Below are positions 19,512 to 27,990 of a stretch of 64,000 nucleotides of DNA, in pieces. The first letter of the stretch is position 1. The number at the start of each line of letters is the position of its first letter. This stretch comes from Hypericibacter adhaerens. GTDB lineage: Bacteria > Pseudomonadota > Alphaproteobacteria > Dongiales > Dongiaceae. The stretch is from assembly GCF_008728835.1 (NCBI RefSeq), contig NZ_CP042582.1, positions 4,757,001 to 4,821,000 on the forward strand. The letters are read 5' to 3'. The notes beneath the pieces are model-generated. The model was not told the DNA's origin. It did not search any database and saw nothing but the letters and a program-made list of their open reading frames with translations. A program made the translations under genes and the position numbers.

Positions 19512-20069
19512 TCAACGCGCCGCGTGACGTGCCGTTCGGGCCGGTTTCGCCGGCGGCGGCACCAGCGCCTGGCGGCGTTCGTCGCCTTCATGCGCCAGCG
19601 TCCGGGTGCGGCGGTCGGGGCCGGTATAGTGATCGCTCTGGATGAAGGGGCGGGCGTCGCTCAGCACCCAGAGCACGCGGCTCATGATCGCCTGCACCGA
19701 AGCAGGCTTGGCGAGGAAGGCGTTGATGCCGGCATCTCGCGCACCCTTGACCCGCATGACGTCCGACTGCGCGGCCATCATGATCAGCGGCGTGCGCGCG
19801 AGCACGCCGTCCTCGAGCGAGCGCACCGCGCGCGCGAAATGGCTGCCGCCCTCGGGCTTCACCGTCCAGTCGACGAAGATGAAATCCGGATGGATGCGCC
19901 GCAGCTCCGTCAGGCCGGCTTCGCCGTCCTTGGCGACGACCAGGTCGCGGATGTTCATGTCCGTGAGGACGCGCTTCAGGATCGCCTGCATATGCGGGCT
20001 GTCGTCGACGATCAGGACCTTGAGCGCGCTCAAGATGCGCCGCGGTGCGGATGGAATCGAAGAGCTCAT
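19512..20069 (-). CDS. response-regulator receiver protein with altered switch residue
   Basis: A 185-residue CheY-like protein. The receiver domain covers about 16-135, with acidic pocket VDDS (21-24), phospho-acceptor Asp67 in FVDWT and the conserved Lys121 in AKPAS. The usual Thr/Ser of the MTA motif is alanine here (MMAAQ, about 97-101), so the signalling switch may be altered. A Pro/Arg-rich tail contains GPDRRTR. No DNA-binding output domain and no histidine kinase are adjacent. It is convergent with the aminotransferase gene, stop to stop with 3 bp between. Confidence 0.85.
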   Translation of the reverse strand: MSSSIPSAPRRILSALKVLIVDDSPHMQAILKRVLTDMNIRDLVVAKDGEAGLTELRRIHPDFIFVDWTVKPEGGSHFARAVRSLEDGVLARTPLIMMAAQSDVMRVKGARDAGINAFLAKPASVQAIMSRVLWVLSDARPFIQSDHYTGPDRRTRTLAHEGDERRQALVPPPAKPARTARHAAR

Positions 20070-20185
20070 GGCCGGTTCCAGGCATCCATTCCCGGCCCCG
20101 AGCCTAGGAACCTTGTCATGAATCGCCGGTTAACCGCGCCCGGGAATCCCGCCCACGGCCCGAAAACGCCTGTTATTTCAATCCG

Positions 20186-20734
20186 CTATTTCTGGCCCAT
20201 CAGGGCGTCGATGGCGGCCTGGGTGACGCGCCGCGAGGGCTCGCCCTGGACGATGCCGCCGGCCTCGGCCACCAGCTCCTGCAGGCGCTGGGCATCGGTC
20301 GCGATGGCGGCGAAGGCCTCCGGGTCGTTCTTCTCGATCGCGTCGCGGGCCTGCTTGATGGCGCCCGCGACCAGCGCGTTCATCTCCGCCACCACCAGCT
20401 CGAAGCCGATGCGGAACGGCGTGGGCGACAGGCGATAGGCCTCGATCGCCAGCTCCGCGTAGGAAAGGCCGCTGGCACGGAAGTGATCGGCATAGCTGAG
20501 CGGCTTCCAGGCCGCGAGATCCTCCAGGCATTCCGGGCTGTCGGCCAGAATCTCGAGCAGCATGGCGGGTTCGTTGAAGTGGTTGAGATAGTCGGTCGCC
20601 AGGAACGATTTCGGATGGATCGGCGTCTCCGCCAGCTTCGCCCGCAGCCGCGCATGCGGATCGGCGGCGGCGCCGGGCGCGGCGCCGGTCATCCCGCCGG
20701 ACACGGGTTCTGGCGATGACGGGAAAGCGGACAA
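20186..20734 (-). CDS. conserved hypothetical protein
   Basis: A 182-residue soluble protein that I do not recognise. It is predicted mostly helical, with a flexible N-terminus (Pro/Gly/Ala, 1-25), a conserved-looking core (TDYLNHFNEPAMLLEIL at about 47-63) and a C-terminal helix ending ALMGQK. No membrane segment, signal peptide or catalytic motif is seen. It lies alone between the receiver gene and the HAD hydrolase gene on the same strand. Codon use and amino-acid composition fit a genuine gene of this genome. Confidence 0.7.
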   Translation of the reverse strand: MSAFPSSPEPVSGGMTGAAPGAAADPHARLRAKLAETPIHPKSFLATDYLNHFNEPAMLLEILADSPECLEDLAAWKPLSYADHFRASGLSYAELAIEAYRLSPTPFRIGFELVVAEMNALVAGAIKQARDAIEKNDPEAFAAIATDAQRLQELVAEAGGIVQGEPSRRVTQAAIDALMGQK

Positions 20735-20893
20735 GCGAGCCGGCCCCTCTCAGGCTTGTTCACGGGGACGCAGGATTCCCGGCCCCGCGGGACCCACGCG
20801 AGCCTGGACCGGCGATGGTAGGGAGAACGCGGTGAAGAAACGGCTAAGCCGGCTCGGGCCCGCCCGATGGCCGCTCTGTGTTCCTTGGCCGGA

Positions 20894-21787
20894 TCACCAG
20901 CCAAACCGGGCCATCAGGAGGCCGGGCCGGGCCGCCGAGCTGTCCAGCAGCCGGCCCACCCGCGCCGGATCGACGGCGGCCGCGGCGATGCTCTCGGGCC
21001 CGCCGAGCTGCTCCTCGAGGATGCCGCCCAGGATCAGCAGGCTGTCGGTGCCGGCCGCGGCGGCGCCGGCGATGTCGGTGCGCAAGGAATCGCCCACGGC
21101 GAGAATCCGTGTGGCGGCCATTCCCCCCAGCGCCGCGAAACAGCGCCGATAGACACCGATATGGGGCTTGCCGTGATAACGCACCCGCCCGCCCCGTTCC
21201 TCATAGGCGAGCGCGATGGCGCCGGCGCAGATCTCGCGCGCCTCGCCCCGCATCACCTCGAGATCGGGGTTGGCGCAGACCATCGGCAGCCGACGCCGGA
21301 TCGCCGCCTCGAGCAGCGGCTGGAACTTCTCGAGCTTGTCGCCGGGCCCTTCGATGCCGAGCGCCAGGATGAAATCGGCCTGCGCGACCTCCGTGACGGT
21401 GGTGACGCCGAGCCCCTCCAGCATGCCCGCATCGCTGGGCGCCATGATCGGCAGGCAGCGCCGCCCCAGCCCTTCGAAGAAGGGCGTGTCGAACGCCTTC
21501 ACGTCGTGCCAGGTGGCCTCGCCCGAAGTGATCAGCCCGTCATAGAGCGACCGCTCGATGCCCATGGCGGTGAGCCGCCGCTCGGCCTCGGCCGACCGGC
21601 GCGGCGCGTTGGAGAGCAGCAGCACCTGCTTGCCCCGGCGCTTGAGCTCGGCGAGGCAGGCGACCGCCGCCGGGTAGGGCCTGACGCCGTTATGCATCAC
21701 GCCCCAGAGATCGACCAGGTAGCCGTCGTAGCGATCGGCGACCGGCGCCAGGCCGGCGATGAAGGGCGGAAGCGTGGAGACGGTCAT
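20894..21787 (-). CDS. HAD-superfamily class IIA hydrolase
   Basis: A 297-residue phosphatase-like protein of the HAD IIA group (NagD/PGP type, the alphaproteobacterial subfamily with an altered nucleophile motif). Motif I is VDLWGVMHNG, which has Asp followed by Leu-Trp as in this subfamily, motif II is LLSNAPR (Ser where Thr is usual), and the Lys of motif III and the acidic motif IV (VGDSLRTDIAGA) are present. Probable sugar-phosphate or nucleotide phosphatase; the substrate is unknown. It is a single gene with clear start MTVSTLPP. Confidence 0.85.
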   Translation of the reverse strand: MTVSTLPPFIAGLAPVADRYDGYLVDLWGVMHNGVRPYPAAVACLAELKRRGKQVLLLSNAPRRSAEAERRLTAMGIERSLYDGLITSGEATWHDVKAFDTPFFEGLGRRCLPIMAPSDAGMLEGLGVTTVTEVAQADFILALGIEGPGDKLEKFQPLLEAAIRRRLPMVCANPDLEVMRGEAREICAGAIALAYEERGGRVRYHGKPHIGVYRRCFAALGGMAATRILAVGDSLRTDIAGAAAAGTDSLLILGGILEEQLGGPESIAAAAVDPARVGRLLDSSAARPGLLMARFGW

Positions 21788-21895
21788 GAAGGAATTCGCG
21801 AGGAAAAGGAAGCTTGGGCGGCCCTAGATGCCCGATCGCGGCGGGCGGGCGCAAGAGCGCCGTGAACCCGGGCGATTGCCGCGCTCGGAACGCGC

Positions 21896-23137
21896 TCAGA
21901 AATCGAGGCGGGAGAGGCGCGGCTCGCCGAAGAGATAGCCCTGGCCGTAATCGATGCCGAGATCGAGCAGCTCGACCAGCATGGCGTCGGTCTCGACCTT
22001 CTCGACGATCAGATCGAGGCCCGCCACATCGAGCTTGCGCTTGACCATTTCCGGGTCCTGCTCGGCGATGCCGAGCGGCGGCGGGATCAGGCGGTTGGCG
22101 TCGACCTTGACGTAGCGGAAGTTGCGGCGCGCCAGCTCGATCGCGTCGAACTCGAAATCGGTCACCTGGTCGAGCGAGAAGCGGAAGCCGAGCGCCGCCA
22201 GCTTCTCGAGATCGCGCTCGAGATCGGGATCGTGGCGCTCGACCGCGGCCTGCGGGAACTCGAACACGATCGAGGAGGCGATGGCGCTGTGCTCGGCAAG
22301 CAGCGCGATGAACTGCTTGAAGAACTCGCGATCCTGCAGCGAGCGCGGCGAGATGTTGCAGAAGAAGCCCGCGCTCATGTTGCGGTCATAGAGCTTGCGC
22401 ACGATCTGGATGCAGCGGAACAGCAGGATGTTGTCGATCGCCGTGATCATGCCGCTGCGCTCGGCGACGCCGACATACTGCTCGGGCAGCACCATGGCCC
22501 CGTCGCCCGCCGGGATGCGGGTGTAGCATTCGAAGAAGCGGCGCTTGCGCTGCGGCAGGCTCACCACCGGCTGGACCCAGAGCTCGACGCGGTTGTCGCG
22601 CAGCGCCGCCTCGACCGAGGCCAGGATCTTGCGCTCGTCGAAATCGCGGCGCACCGGCGCCGGCGCGCGCGCGATCACGGCCGCGACCGGCACACCGCCC
22701 GCCTGGGCGGCCGCGGCCGGTGCCGCCTCGCCCGCGGGCGCCTCGATGGCGCTTTCGCCGGTGCGCGAGGCATAGAGCCGCTCGATCAGCGATTGCAGCA
22801 GCTTCACCTCGGCCACGACGGTCGAGACGCCGGTATCCTGCTGGCGCTCGCGCAGGGCTTCGCGCATCGCGTCGGCCTCGTCGCGCAGCCGCAGCAGTTC
22901 GCGGCTCTGGTCGCGCAGCGTGCGCGCCACATCGGCGCGATCGGCCTCGGCCGCGCGCAGGGCGGTCCGCGTCGCCAGCATCTGATGCAGCGCGAGCCCG
23001 ACCAGCAGCACGAAGGCGCCCCAGAGCAGGCCCGGGCCCAGCAGCAATGCCGGCGCGCTCTGCGGCAGCGCATACGCGGCGGCGACCGCGGCGGCGGCAT
23101 AGAGCAGGAACAAGGAGACGTGGCGGATCAACGACAT
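21896..23137 (-). CDS. membrane-anchored pseudo-EAL protein, TipF-like
   Basis: A 413-residue protein. Two membrane helices lie at about 6-25 and 29-52, a coiled coil at about 55-105, an Ala/Pro linker, and an EAL domain at about 170-410. The EAL signature reads FECYTR instead of EAL, and the DDFG motif reads DQVTDF, so phosphodiesterase activity is unlikely. NISPRSL and YGQGYLFGEP remain typical of the fold. The layout matches Caulobacter TipF, a c-di-GMP receptor for flagellum placement, and a TipN-like protein is encoded nearby. The upstream frame is open to 23434, but the membrane helix begins just after the ATG at 23137. TipF identity is inference. Confidence 0.82.
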   Translation of the reverse strand: MSLIRHVSLFLLYAAAAVAAAYALPQSAPALLLGPGLLWGAFVLLVGLALHQMLATRTALRAAEADRADVARTLRDQSRELLRLRDEADAMREALRERQQDTGVSTVVAEVKLLQSLIERLYASRTGESAIEAPAGEAAPAAAAQAGGVPVAAVIARAPAPVRRDFDERKILASVEAALRDNRVELWVQPVVSLPQRKRRFFECYTRIPAGDGAMVLPEQYVGVAERSGMITAIDNILLFRCIQIVRKLYDRNMSAGFFCNISPRSLQDREFFKQFIALLAEHSAIASSIVFEFPQAAVERHDPDLERDLEKLAALGFRFSLDQVTDFEFDAIELARRNFRYVKVDANRLIPPPLGIAEQDPEMVKRKLDVAGLDLIVEKVETDAMLVELLDLGIDYGQGYLFGEPRLSRLDF

Positions 23138-23222
23138 CGCGGAGGGTCTGTCCCGGCTGATGAAGCTCCGGAGAGTGCCGCCAAGATGGCCGTCAAAGGC
23201 TTGATTTATGCTTAACGCAGCC

Positions 23223-24311
23223 TTAAGCGGCGGGCCCCGCAGGAACCTTCGGCCGCTGGCCCGACCCCACCGCCTGGGCGAGGCTGGAGAAGCCGTCGCG
23301 CCGGAGCGCCTCGGCGAGCTCGCGCTTGATCCGGCCCACCAGCCCCGGTCCGTCATAGACCAGCGCGCTATAGAGCTGCACCAGCGAGGCGCCGGCGCGG
23401 ATCTTGGCATAGGCATCGGCGCCGCTGGCCACACCGCCCACCCCCATCAGCGGCAGCCGGCCCTGGGTCAGCCGGTACATCTCGGCCAGGAGATCGGTCG
23501 AAGGCTGGAACAGCGGCGCGCCGGAGAGGCCGCCCGCTTCGTTGCGCGCGGGGCTCTTGAGCGAGGCCGGCCGCGCGATCGTGGTGTTGGAGACGATGAG
23601 CCCGTCTAGCCCCGAGGACATCGCGACCGCGGCGATGTCCTGCTTGTCCTCCGGCTGCAGGTCGGGCGCGATCTTGACCAGAAGCGGCGGCGGCGCCTCG
23701 GGACAGGCCCGATCACGCGCAGCCTTCACCGCCGCGATCAGCGCCGCCAGGGGCTCGCGCCCCTGAAGCGCCCGCAGGCCCGGCGTGTTGGGCGAGGAGA
23801 CATTGACCACCAGGTAGTCGGCGTGGCGCGCCAGCGCCTGCACGCCCGCCACATAGTCGGCGGCCGCGTCGGCGCTGTCCTTGTTCTTGCCGAGATTGAC
23901 ACCCAGCGGGCCCGGCAGCACCCCGCGACTCGACAGGCGGCTCGCCACCCTATCGACCCCGTCATTGTTGAAGCCCATGCGGTTGATGATCGCCCTGTCC
24001 TCCGAAAGTCGGAACAGGCGGGGCTTGGGATTGCCAGGTTGGGGCCGCGGCGTGACGCTGCCGATCTCGGCAAAGCCGAAGCCCAGCCCGAAAATGCCAC
24101 GACAGGCCTCGGCGTTCTTGTCGAAGCCGGCCGCCATTCCGATCGGGTTGGCAAAGCGCCGGCCCCATAAATGGCTTTCCAGAATGGAATCCTCGGCCTC
24201 GCGCGCCTGCGGCCCCAGTCCCGCCGCCAGCAGGCGAACCGTGAGCCGGTGCGCCGTTTCCGGCGCCAGCAGCCGCAGAAAATCCGTGGCTAAAGATGAA
24301 AAATCAGTCAT
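23223..24311 (-). CDS. pyrD: dihydroorotate dehydrogenase (quinone), class 2
   Basis: A 362-residue membrane-associated flavoenzyme that oxidises dihydroorotate to orotate in pyrimidine synthesis and passes electrons to ubiquinone. Diagnostic motifs are GMAAGFDKN, the catalytic-serine segment NVSSPNTPGL and the FMN-binding GVGG...GADAYAKIRAGA region. The N-terminal helix (1-30) is the membrane and quinone contact of class 2 enzymes. The start MTDFSSL at 24311 is chosen because homology begins there; the frame is open to 24389. It is divergent from a LexA-like regulator. Confidence 0.96.
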   Translation of the reverse strand: MTDFSSLATDFLRLLAPETAHRLTVRLLAAGLGPQAREAEDSILESHLWGRRFANPIGMAAGFDKNAEACRGIFGLGFGFAEIGSVTPRPQPGNPKPRLFRLSEDRAIINRMGFNNDGVDRVASRLSSRGVLPGPLGVNLGKNKDSADAAADYVAGVQALARHADYLVVNVSSPNTPGLRALQGREPLAALIAAVKAARDRACPEAPPPLLVKIAPDLQPEDKQDIAAVAMSSGLDGLIVSNTTIARPASLKSPARNEAGGLSGAPLFQPSTDLLAEMYRLTQGRLPLMGVGGVASGADAYAKIRAGASLVQLYSALVYDGPGLVGRIKRELAEALRRDGFSSLAQAVGSGQRPKVPAGPAA

Positions 24312-24442
24312 GACCGGGCTTGATTCAACCTTCTGATAGCTTTGAACAATTGGGTCAAGATGGGAATAAAAGACCCGGAACGGGATCATATTGACCGGTG
24401 CGGCAGGAACGATGTTGACGCCCGACCGGAACGGGGTTTAAA

Positions 24443-24469
24443 GACGCAAGCATCAACGTAACGTGCGTC
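24443..24469. promoter_or_regulatory. inverted repeat between pyrD and the S24-like regulator
   Basis: A 6-bp inverted repeat, GACGCA-N15-TGCGTC, lies about 80 bp upstream of the regulator start in the 240-bp divergent region. It is a candidate operator for the adjacent HTH protein. The same region is lower in GC than its surroundings. The call rests only on position and symmetry. Confidence 0.25.
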
Positions 24470-24551
24470 GAAGCAATCAACGGAAGGCACGGTGGAGGGG
24501 CCCGTGCCGGAGAGGATTTGATTCGCGCTTGTTGTCAGCGAGGGAGAGATA

Positions 24552-25184
24552 ATGTTGCGACACGCGGATGTGTGGCGAGCGATCGACAGACTGGCCGGCA
24601 AGCATGGCATGAGCCCCTCAGGATTGGCCCGTGCCGCCGGATTGGATGCGACGACCTTCAACAAGAGCAAGCGCAAGAGCCCTGAAGGCAAGCTGCGCTG
24701 GCCCAACACCGACAGCCTGGCTCGCATTCTTGAGGCGACCGGCGAATCACTCAACAGCTTCGTGAGCCTGATCGGTCCTTCCGGCGGCACTGCCGACCGG
24801 CGGACCTTGCCGATGCTGGGCTATAGCGAGGCCGGCAAGTCAGGGCTGTTCGACGAGACCGGCTTCCCGACGGGACGCGGCTGGGGCGAGTTCGAGCTGC
24901 CCACGGTGACCGAGATCGGCGCCTACGCGCTGAAGGTCGGCGGCAGCGGCCTCGAGCCGACCTACCGCTCGGGCGATCTCCTGATCGTCTCGCCGGCGGC
25001 ACCGATCCGGCGCGGCGACCGCGTCGTGATCAAGAACCGCAAGGGCGACGTCGCGGTGCGCGAGCTGGTGCGCCGCACGGCCAAGCGGATCGAGCTGCGC
25101 TCGCTCAACTCGGCACGCGAGGACCGGGCCTATGCCCCGGACGAGCTGCGCTGGATGGCGCGGATCATCTGGGTCAGCCAGTAA
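24552..25184 (+). CDS. HTH-S24 (LexA-like) regulator without catalytic dyad
   Basis: A 210-residue regulator with an N-terminal XRE-type helix-turn-helix (about 5-70; SPSGLARAAGLDATTF is the recognition region) and a C-terminal S24/LexA fold (about 85-205; EPTYRSGDLLIVSP). In cleavable relatives the fold has GDSMEP with a nucleophilic Ser and a Lys about 35 residues later. Here the segment is GSGLEP, so the Ser position is Gly133, and the Lys position is Arg170. Self-cleavage is therefore unlikely. GGGAGAG precedes the ATG closely and supports this start. Targets are unknown; the neighbour pyrD is a candidate by position only. Confidence 0.85.
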   Translation: MLRHADVWRAIDRLAGKHGMSPSGLARAAGLDATTFNKSKRKSPEGKLRWPNTDSLARILEATGESLNSFVSLIGPSGGTADRRTLPMLGYSEAGKSGLFDETGFPTGRGWGEFELPTVTEIGAYALKVGGSGLEPTYRSGDLLIVSPAAPIRRGDRVVIKNRKGDVAVRELVRRTAKRIELRSLNSAREDRAYAPDELRWMARIIWVSQ

Positions 25185-25460
25185 CGTCCCTTCGCCGATC
25201 GATAGCGGACGGGCGGCATCGCCGGGCGGCCTTCTCGGGCTGCGACGCGATGTCGCCCGTTCGCTTCTCCGCCGGAGGTCCCCGCGTGAAGCCGGATGAC
25301 GATCGTGCAAATGTCGCGGTGACATTCGCGTGAGGAAACTCCGCATGCGCGCCGCGCAAGGAGGCCTTGCCGGGCGGTGAGTTTCGTGTGACCGGGTGAA
25401 CCGGTATGCTGGCGACCAACGCACGGCAAAACCACAAGACACACCTCCACGAGAAAAACC

Positions 25461-26324
25461 ATGGGCAAGGCTCACGAGGCACCTTCGATCAACGCGCAGC
25501 ATTTCATCGACGGGAAATGGGTCACCGGCGACCCCTTGCTCATGAGCGCCTGGTCGCACGCGATCTGGATGGGAGCCGCGATCTTCGACGGCGCGCGGGC
25601 CTTCGAGGGCGTCACCCCGGATATCGATCTCCATTGCCAGCGCGCGATCCGCTCCGCCGCGGCGCTGGGCCTCGCCTCGCCGATGAGCGCCGGCCAGATC
25701 GAGGAGATCCTGCGCGAGGGCATCGCCAAGTTTCCCAAGGGAACGCCGCTCTATCTGCGCCCCTTCATGTGGTCCGAGGACGGCTTCATGGCGCCCGACC
25801 CGGCCTCGACCCGGATCGCGATCTCGGTCGTGGAATCGCCGCTGCCCGAGCCCAAGGGCTCCTCGGCCTGCGTTTCCAAGTGGCGCCGGCCGAGCCCCGA
25901 GACGGCGCCCACCAACGCCAAGGCCGTGGCGCTCTATGCCCAGGCCGGACGCGCCAGCGCCGACGCCCGATCCCGCGGCTTCGACGAGGCCGTGATGCTC
26001 GATCCGATGGGCCATGTGGCCGAGTTCTCGAGCTGCAACATCTGGATCGCGAAGGACGGCGCGGCGCACACGCCGGTGCCCAACGGCACCTTCCTCGCCG
26101 GCATCACCCGCTCTCGCGTGATCAAGCTGCTGCGCCAGGCGGGCATCGAGGTCTATGAGCGCAGCCTCACCTACCAGGAGGTGATGGACGCGGACGAGGT
26201 GTTCTCGACCGGCAATTACGGCAAGGTCCTGCCCGTGACCAACATCGAAGGCCGCCCTCTGCAGCCGGGTCCCGTCTACCAGCTCGCGCGGCACCTCTAT
26301 TGGGACTTCGCGCACGGGAAGTGA
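25461..26324 (+). CDS. branched-chain-type aminotransferase (class IV, fold type IV)
   Basis: A 287-residue PLP enzyme of the class IV family (BCAT/D-amino-acid aminotransferase/ADC lyase group). It shows the N-terminal IWMGAAIFDGARAFEG loop, the catalytic lysine in TNAKAVALYAQ, and the FDEAVMLD...VAEFSSCNIW cofactor-binding region with its conserved glutamate. It probably transaminates branched-chain or related amino acids. A single gene with a 276-bp upstream gap in which no gene is visible. Family is clear; exact substrate is not. Confidence 0.87.
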   Translation: MGKAHEAPSINAQHFIDGKWVTGDPLLMSAWSHAIWMGAAIFDGARAFEGVTPDIDLHCQRAIRSAAALGLASPMSAGQIEEILREGIAKFPKGTPLYLRPFMWSEDGFMAPDPASTRIAISVVESPLPEPKGSSACVSKWRRPSPETAPTNAKAVALYAQAGRASADARSRGFDEAVMLDPMGHVAEFSSCNIWIAKDGAAHTPVPNGTFLAGITRSRVIKLLRQAGIEVYERSLTYQEVMDADEVFSTGNYGKVLPVTNIEGRPLQPGPVYQLARHLYWDFAHGK

Positions 26325-26367
26325 CGGGGCGCGAGCCCAGGGCCGTCGGCATCGGGGGACGCGGCGG

Positions 26368-27990
26368 GTGGCTGCTTCATACGACTACATCATCGTCGGC
26401 GCCGGCTCGGCCGGATGCGTGCTCGCGAACCGGCTGAGCGCCGACCCGGGCTTGCGCGTGCTGCTGGTCGAGGCCGGCGGGCACGATGACCGCCTGATCA
26501 TCCGGATGCCGGCGGCCTGCGCGCTGGCGGCGCGCGATCCCCGGTTGGACTGGGGCTATGCCAGCGAACCGGAAGCCACCTGCGGGAACCGCCGCATCCT
26601 GCAGCGCCGCGGCAAGGTGCTCGGCGGCTCCTCCTCCGTCAACGGCATGGTCGCGAACCGCGGCAACCCGCGCGACTACGATGCCTGGGCGGCGGAAGGC
26701 CTGCCGACCTGGTCCTTCGCCCATTGCCTCCCCTATTTCAGGAAGATGGAAAGCTTCGCGGGCGGCGCCGACGCGTGGCGCGGCGGCGACGGTCCGCAGT
26801 CGATCGAGCGCTGCGCGGCGACCCATCCTCTCTATCAAGCCTTCCTCGAAGCGGGCGCGCAGGCGGGTTACGCGCGGACGGAGGACCAGAACGGCGCCCG
26901 GCACGAGGGCTTCCATATCGCCCAGAGCTTCACGCGCCGGGGCCGCCGCTGCAGCACGGCGACCGCCTATCTGCATCCGGCCCGCCATCGGCCCAACCTG
27001 ACCGTTCTGAGCGAGACCCTCGTGCGACGGATCCTGTTCGACGGCAGGCGCGCCGTCGGCATCGAGGCGCAGACGGCCGGAACGATCGCCCGCCACGAGG
27101 CCTCGCGCGAGGTCATCCTGTCGGCGGGCGCCATCAACTCGCCGCAGCTTCTGCTTCTCTCCGGCGTCGGGAACCCGGCGCAGCTTCGATCCCACGACAT
27201 TCCCGTCGTCGCCGAGGTGCCTTCCGTCGGGCAGCATCTCGAGGATCACCCGATCGTCCCGATCCAGTATGCGACGCCCGAGGGCCTGTCCCTGTCGCAT
27301 CGGTTCAAGGGCGCGAGGCCTTACGCGATCGGTTTGCGCTGGCTCCTCTCCAAATCGGGGCTCGGCGCCTCGACCCTGTGCGAGGCCGGCTGCTTCTTCC
27401 GCTCGTCCGACGCGGCCGGCTATGCCGACATCCAGCACGAGTTCTATCCGCTAACGGCCATGATGGGCGAGGCCGAGGCGAACTTCGACGACGGCTTCAT
27501 GTTCTCCATGGGCCTGATGCGGCCCGAATCGCGCGGTGCCGTGACCATGAAGTCCGCCGACCCCACGACGCCCCCCGCCTTCGCCTTCAACTACTTCGCC
27601 GCGGAAAGCGACCGGCGGATCATGATCGACGGCCTGCGCCGCACCCGGGAGATGGCGGCGCAACGGGCCTTCGACGGCATGCGGCAGGGCGAGATCATGC
27701 CCGGACCCGACGTCCGGTCCGACGACGAGATCATGGCCTGGATGCGCAGCGCGGTGACGACGGAATATCACCCCTGCTCGTCCTGCCGCATGGGTATCGG
27801 TGAGGACAGCGTCACCGACGGCGAGGGCCGCGTCCACCAGACCGAGGCCCTGCGCGTCGTCGATGCCTCGATCATGCCGCACAACGTGACGGCCAACCTG
27901 AACGCACCGGTGGTCATGATCGCGGAGAAGCTCGCCGACGCGATCCTCGGCAAGAGACCCTTGCCGCCGAGCCCCCTGGTGCCCCGCTAG
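26368..27990 (+). CDS. GMC-family FAD oxidoreductase (choline dehydrogenase-like)
   Basis: A 540-residue flavoprotein of the glucose-methanol-choline oxidoreductase family. The dinucleotide-binding GAGSAGCVLANRL is at residues about 11-23, the signature GKVLGGSSSVNGM at about 82-94, and the catalytic histidine lies in TEYHPCSSCRMG near the C-terminus, followed by the second conserved His in SIMPHNVTANLNAP. Substrate is an alcohol, possibly an aliphatic or polyol compound; choline is not assured because bet genes are absent. The start is a GTG at 26368, 43 bp after the aminotransferase gene. Its stop codon overlaps that of metA. Confidence 0.9.
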   Translation: MAASYDYIIVGAGSAGCVLANRLSADPGLRVLLVEAGGHDDRLIIRMPAACALAARDPRLDWGYASEPEATCGNRRILQRRGKVLGGSSSVNGMVANRGNPRDYDAWAAEGLPTWSFAHCLPYFRKMESFAGGADAWRGGDGPQSIERCAATHPLYQAFLEAGAQAGYARTEDQNGARHEGFHIAQSFTRRGRRCSTATAYLHPARHRPNLTVLSETLVRRILFDGRRAVGIEAQTAGTIARHEASREVILSAGAINSPQLLLLSGVGNPAQLRSHDIPVVAEVPSVGQHLEDHPIVPIQYATPEGLSLSHRFKGARPYAIGLRWLLSKSGLGASTLCEAGCFFRSSDAAGYADIQHEFYPLTAMMGEAEANFDDGFMFSMGLMRPESRGAVTMKSADPTTPPAFAFNYFAAESDRRIMIDGLRRTREMAAQRAFDGMRQGEIMPGPDVRSDDEIMAWMRSAVTTEYHPCSSCRMGIGEDSVTDGEGRVHQTEALRVVDASIMPHNVTANLNAPVVMIAEKLADAILGKRPLPPSPLVPR

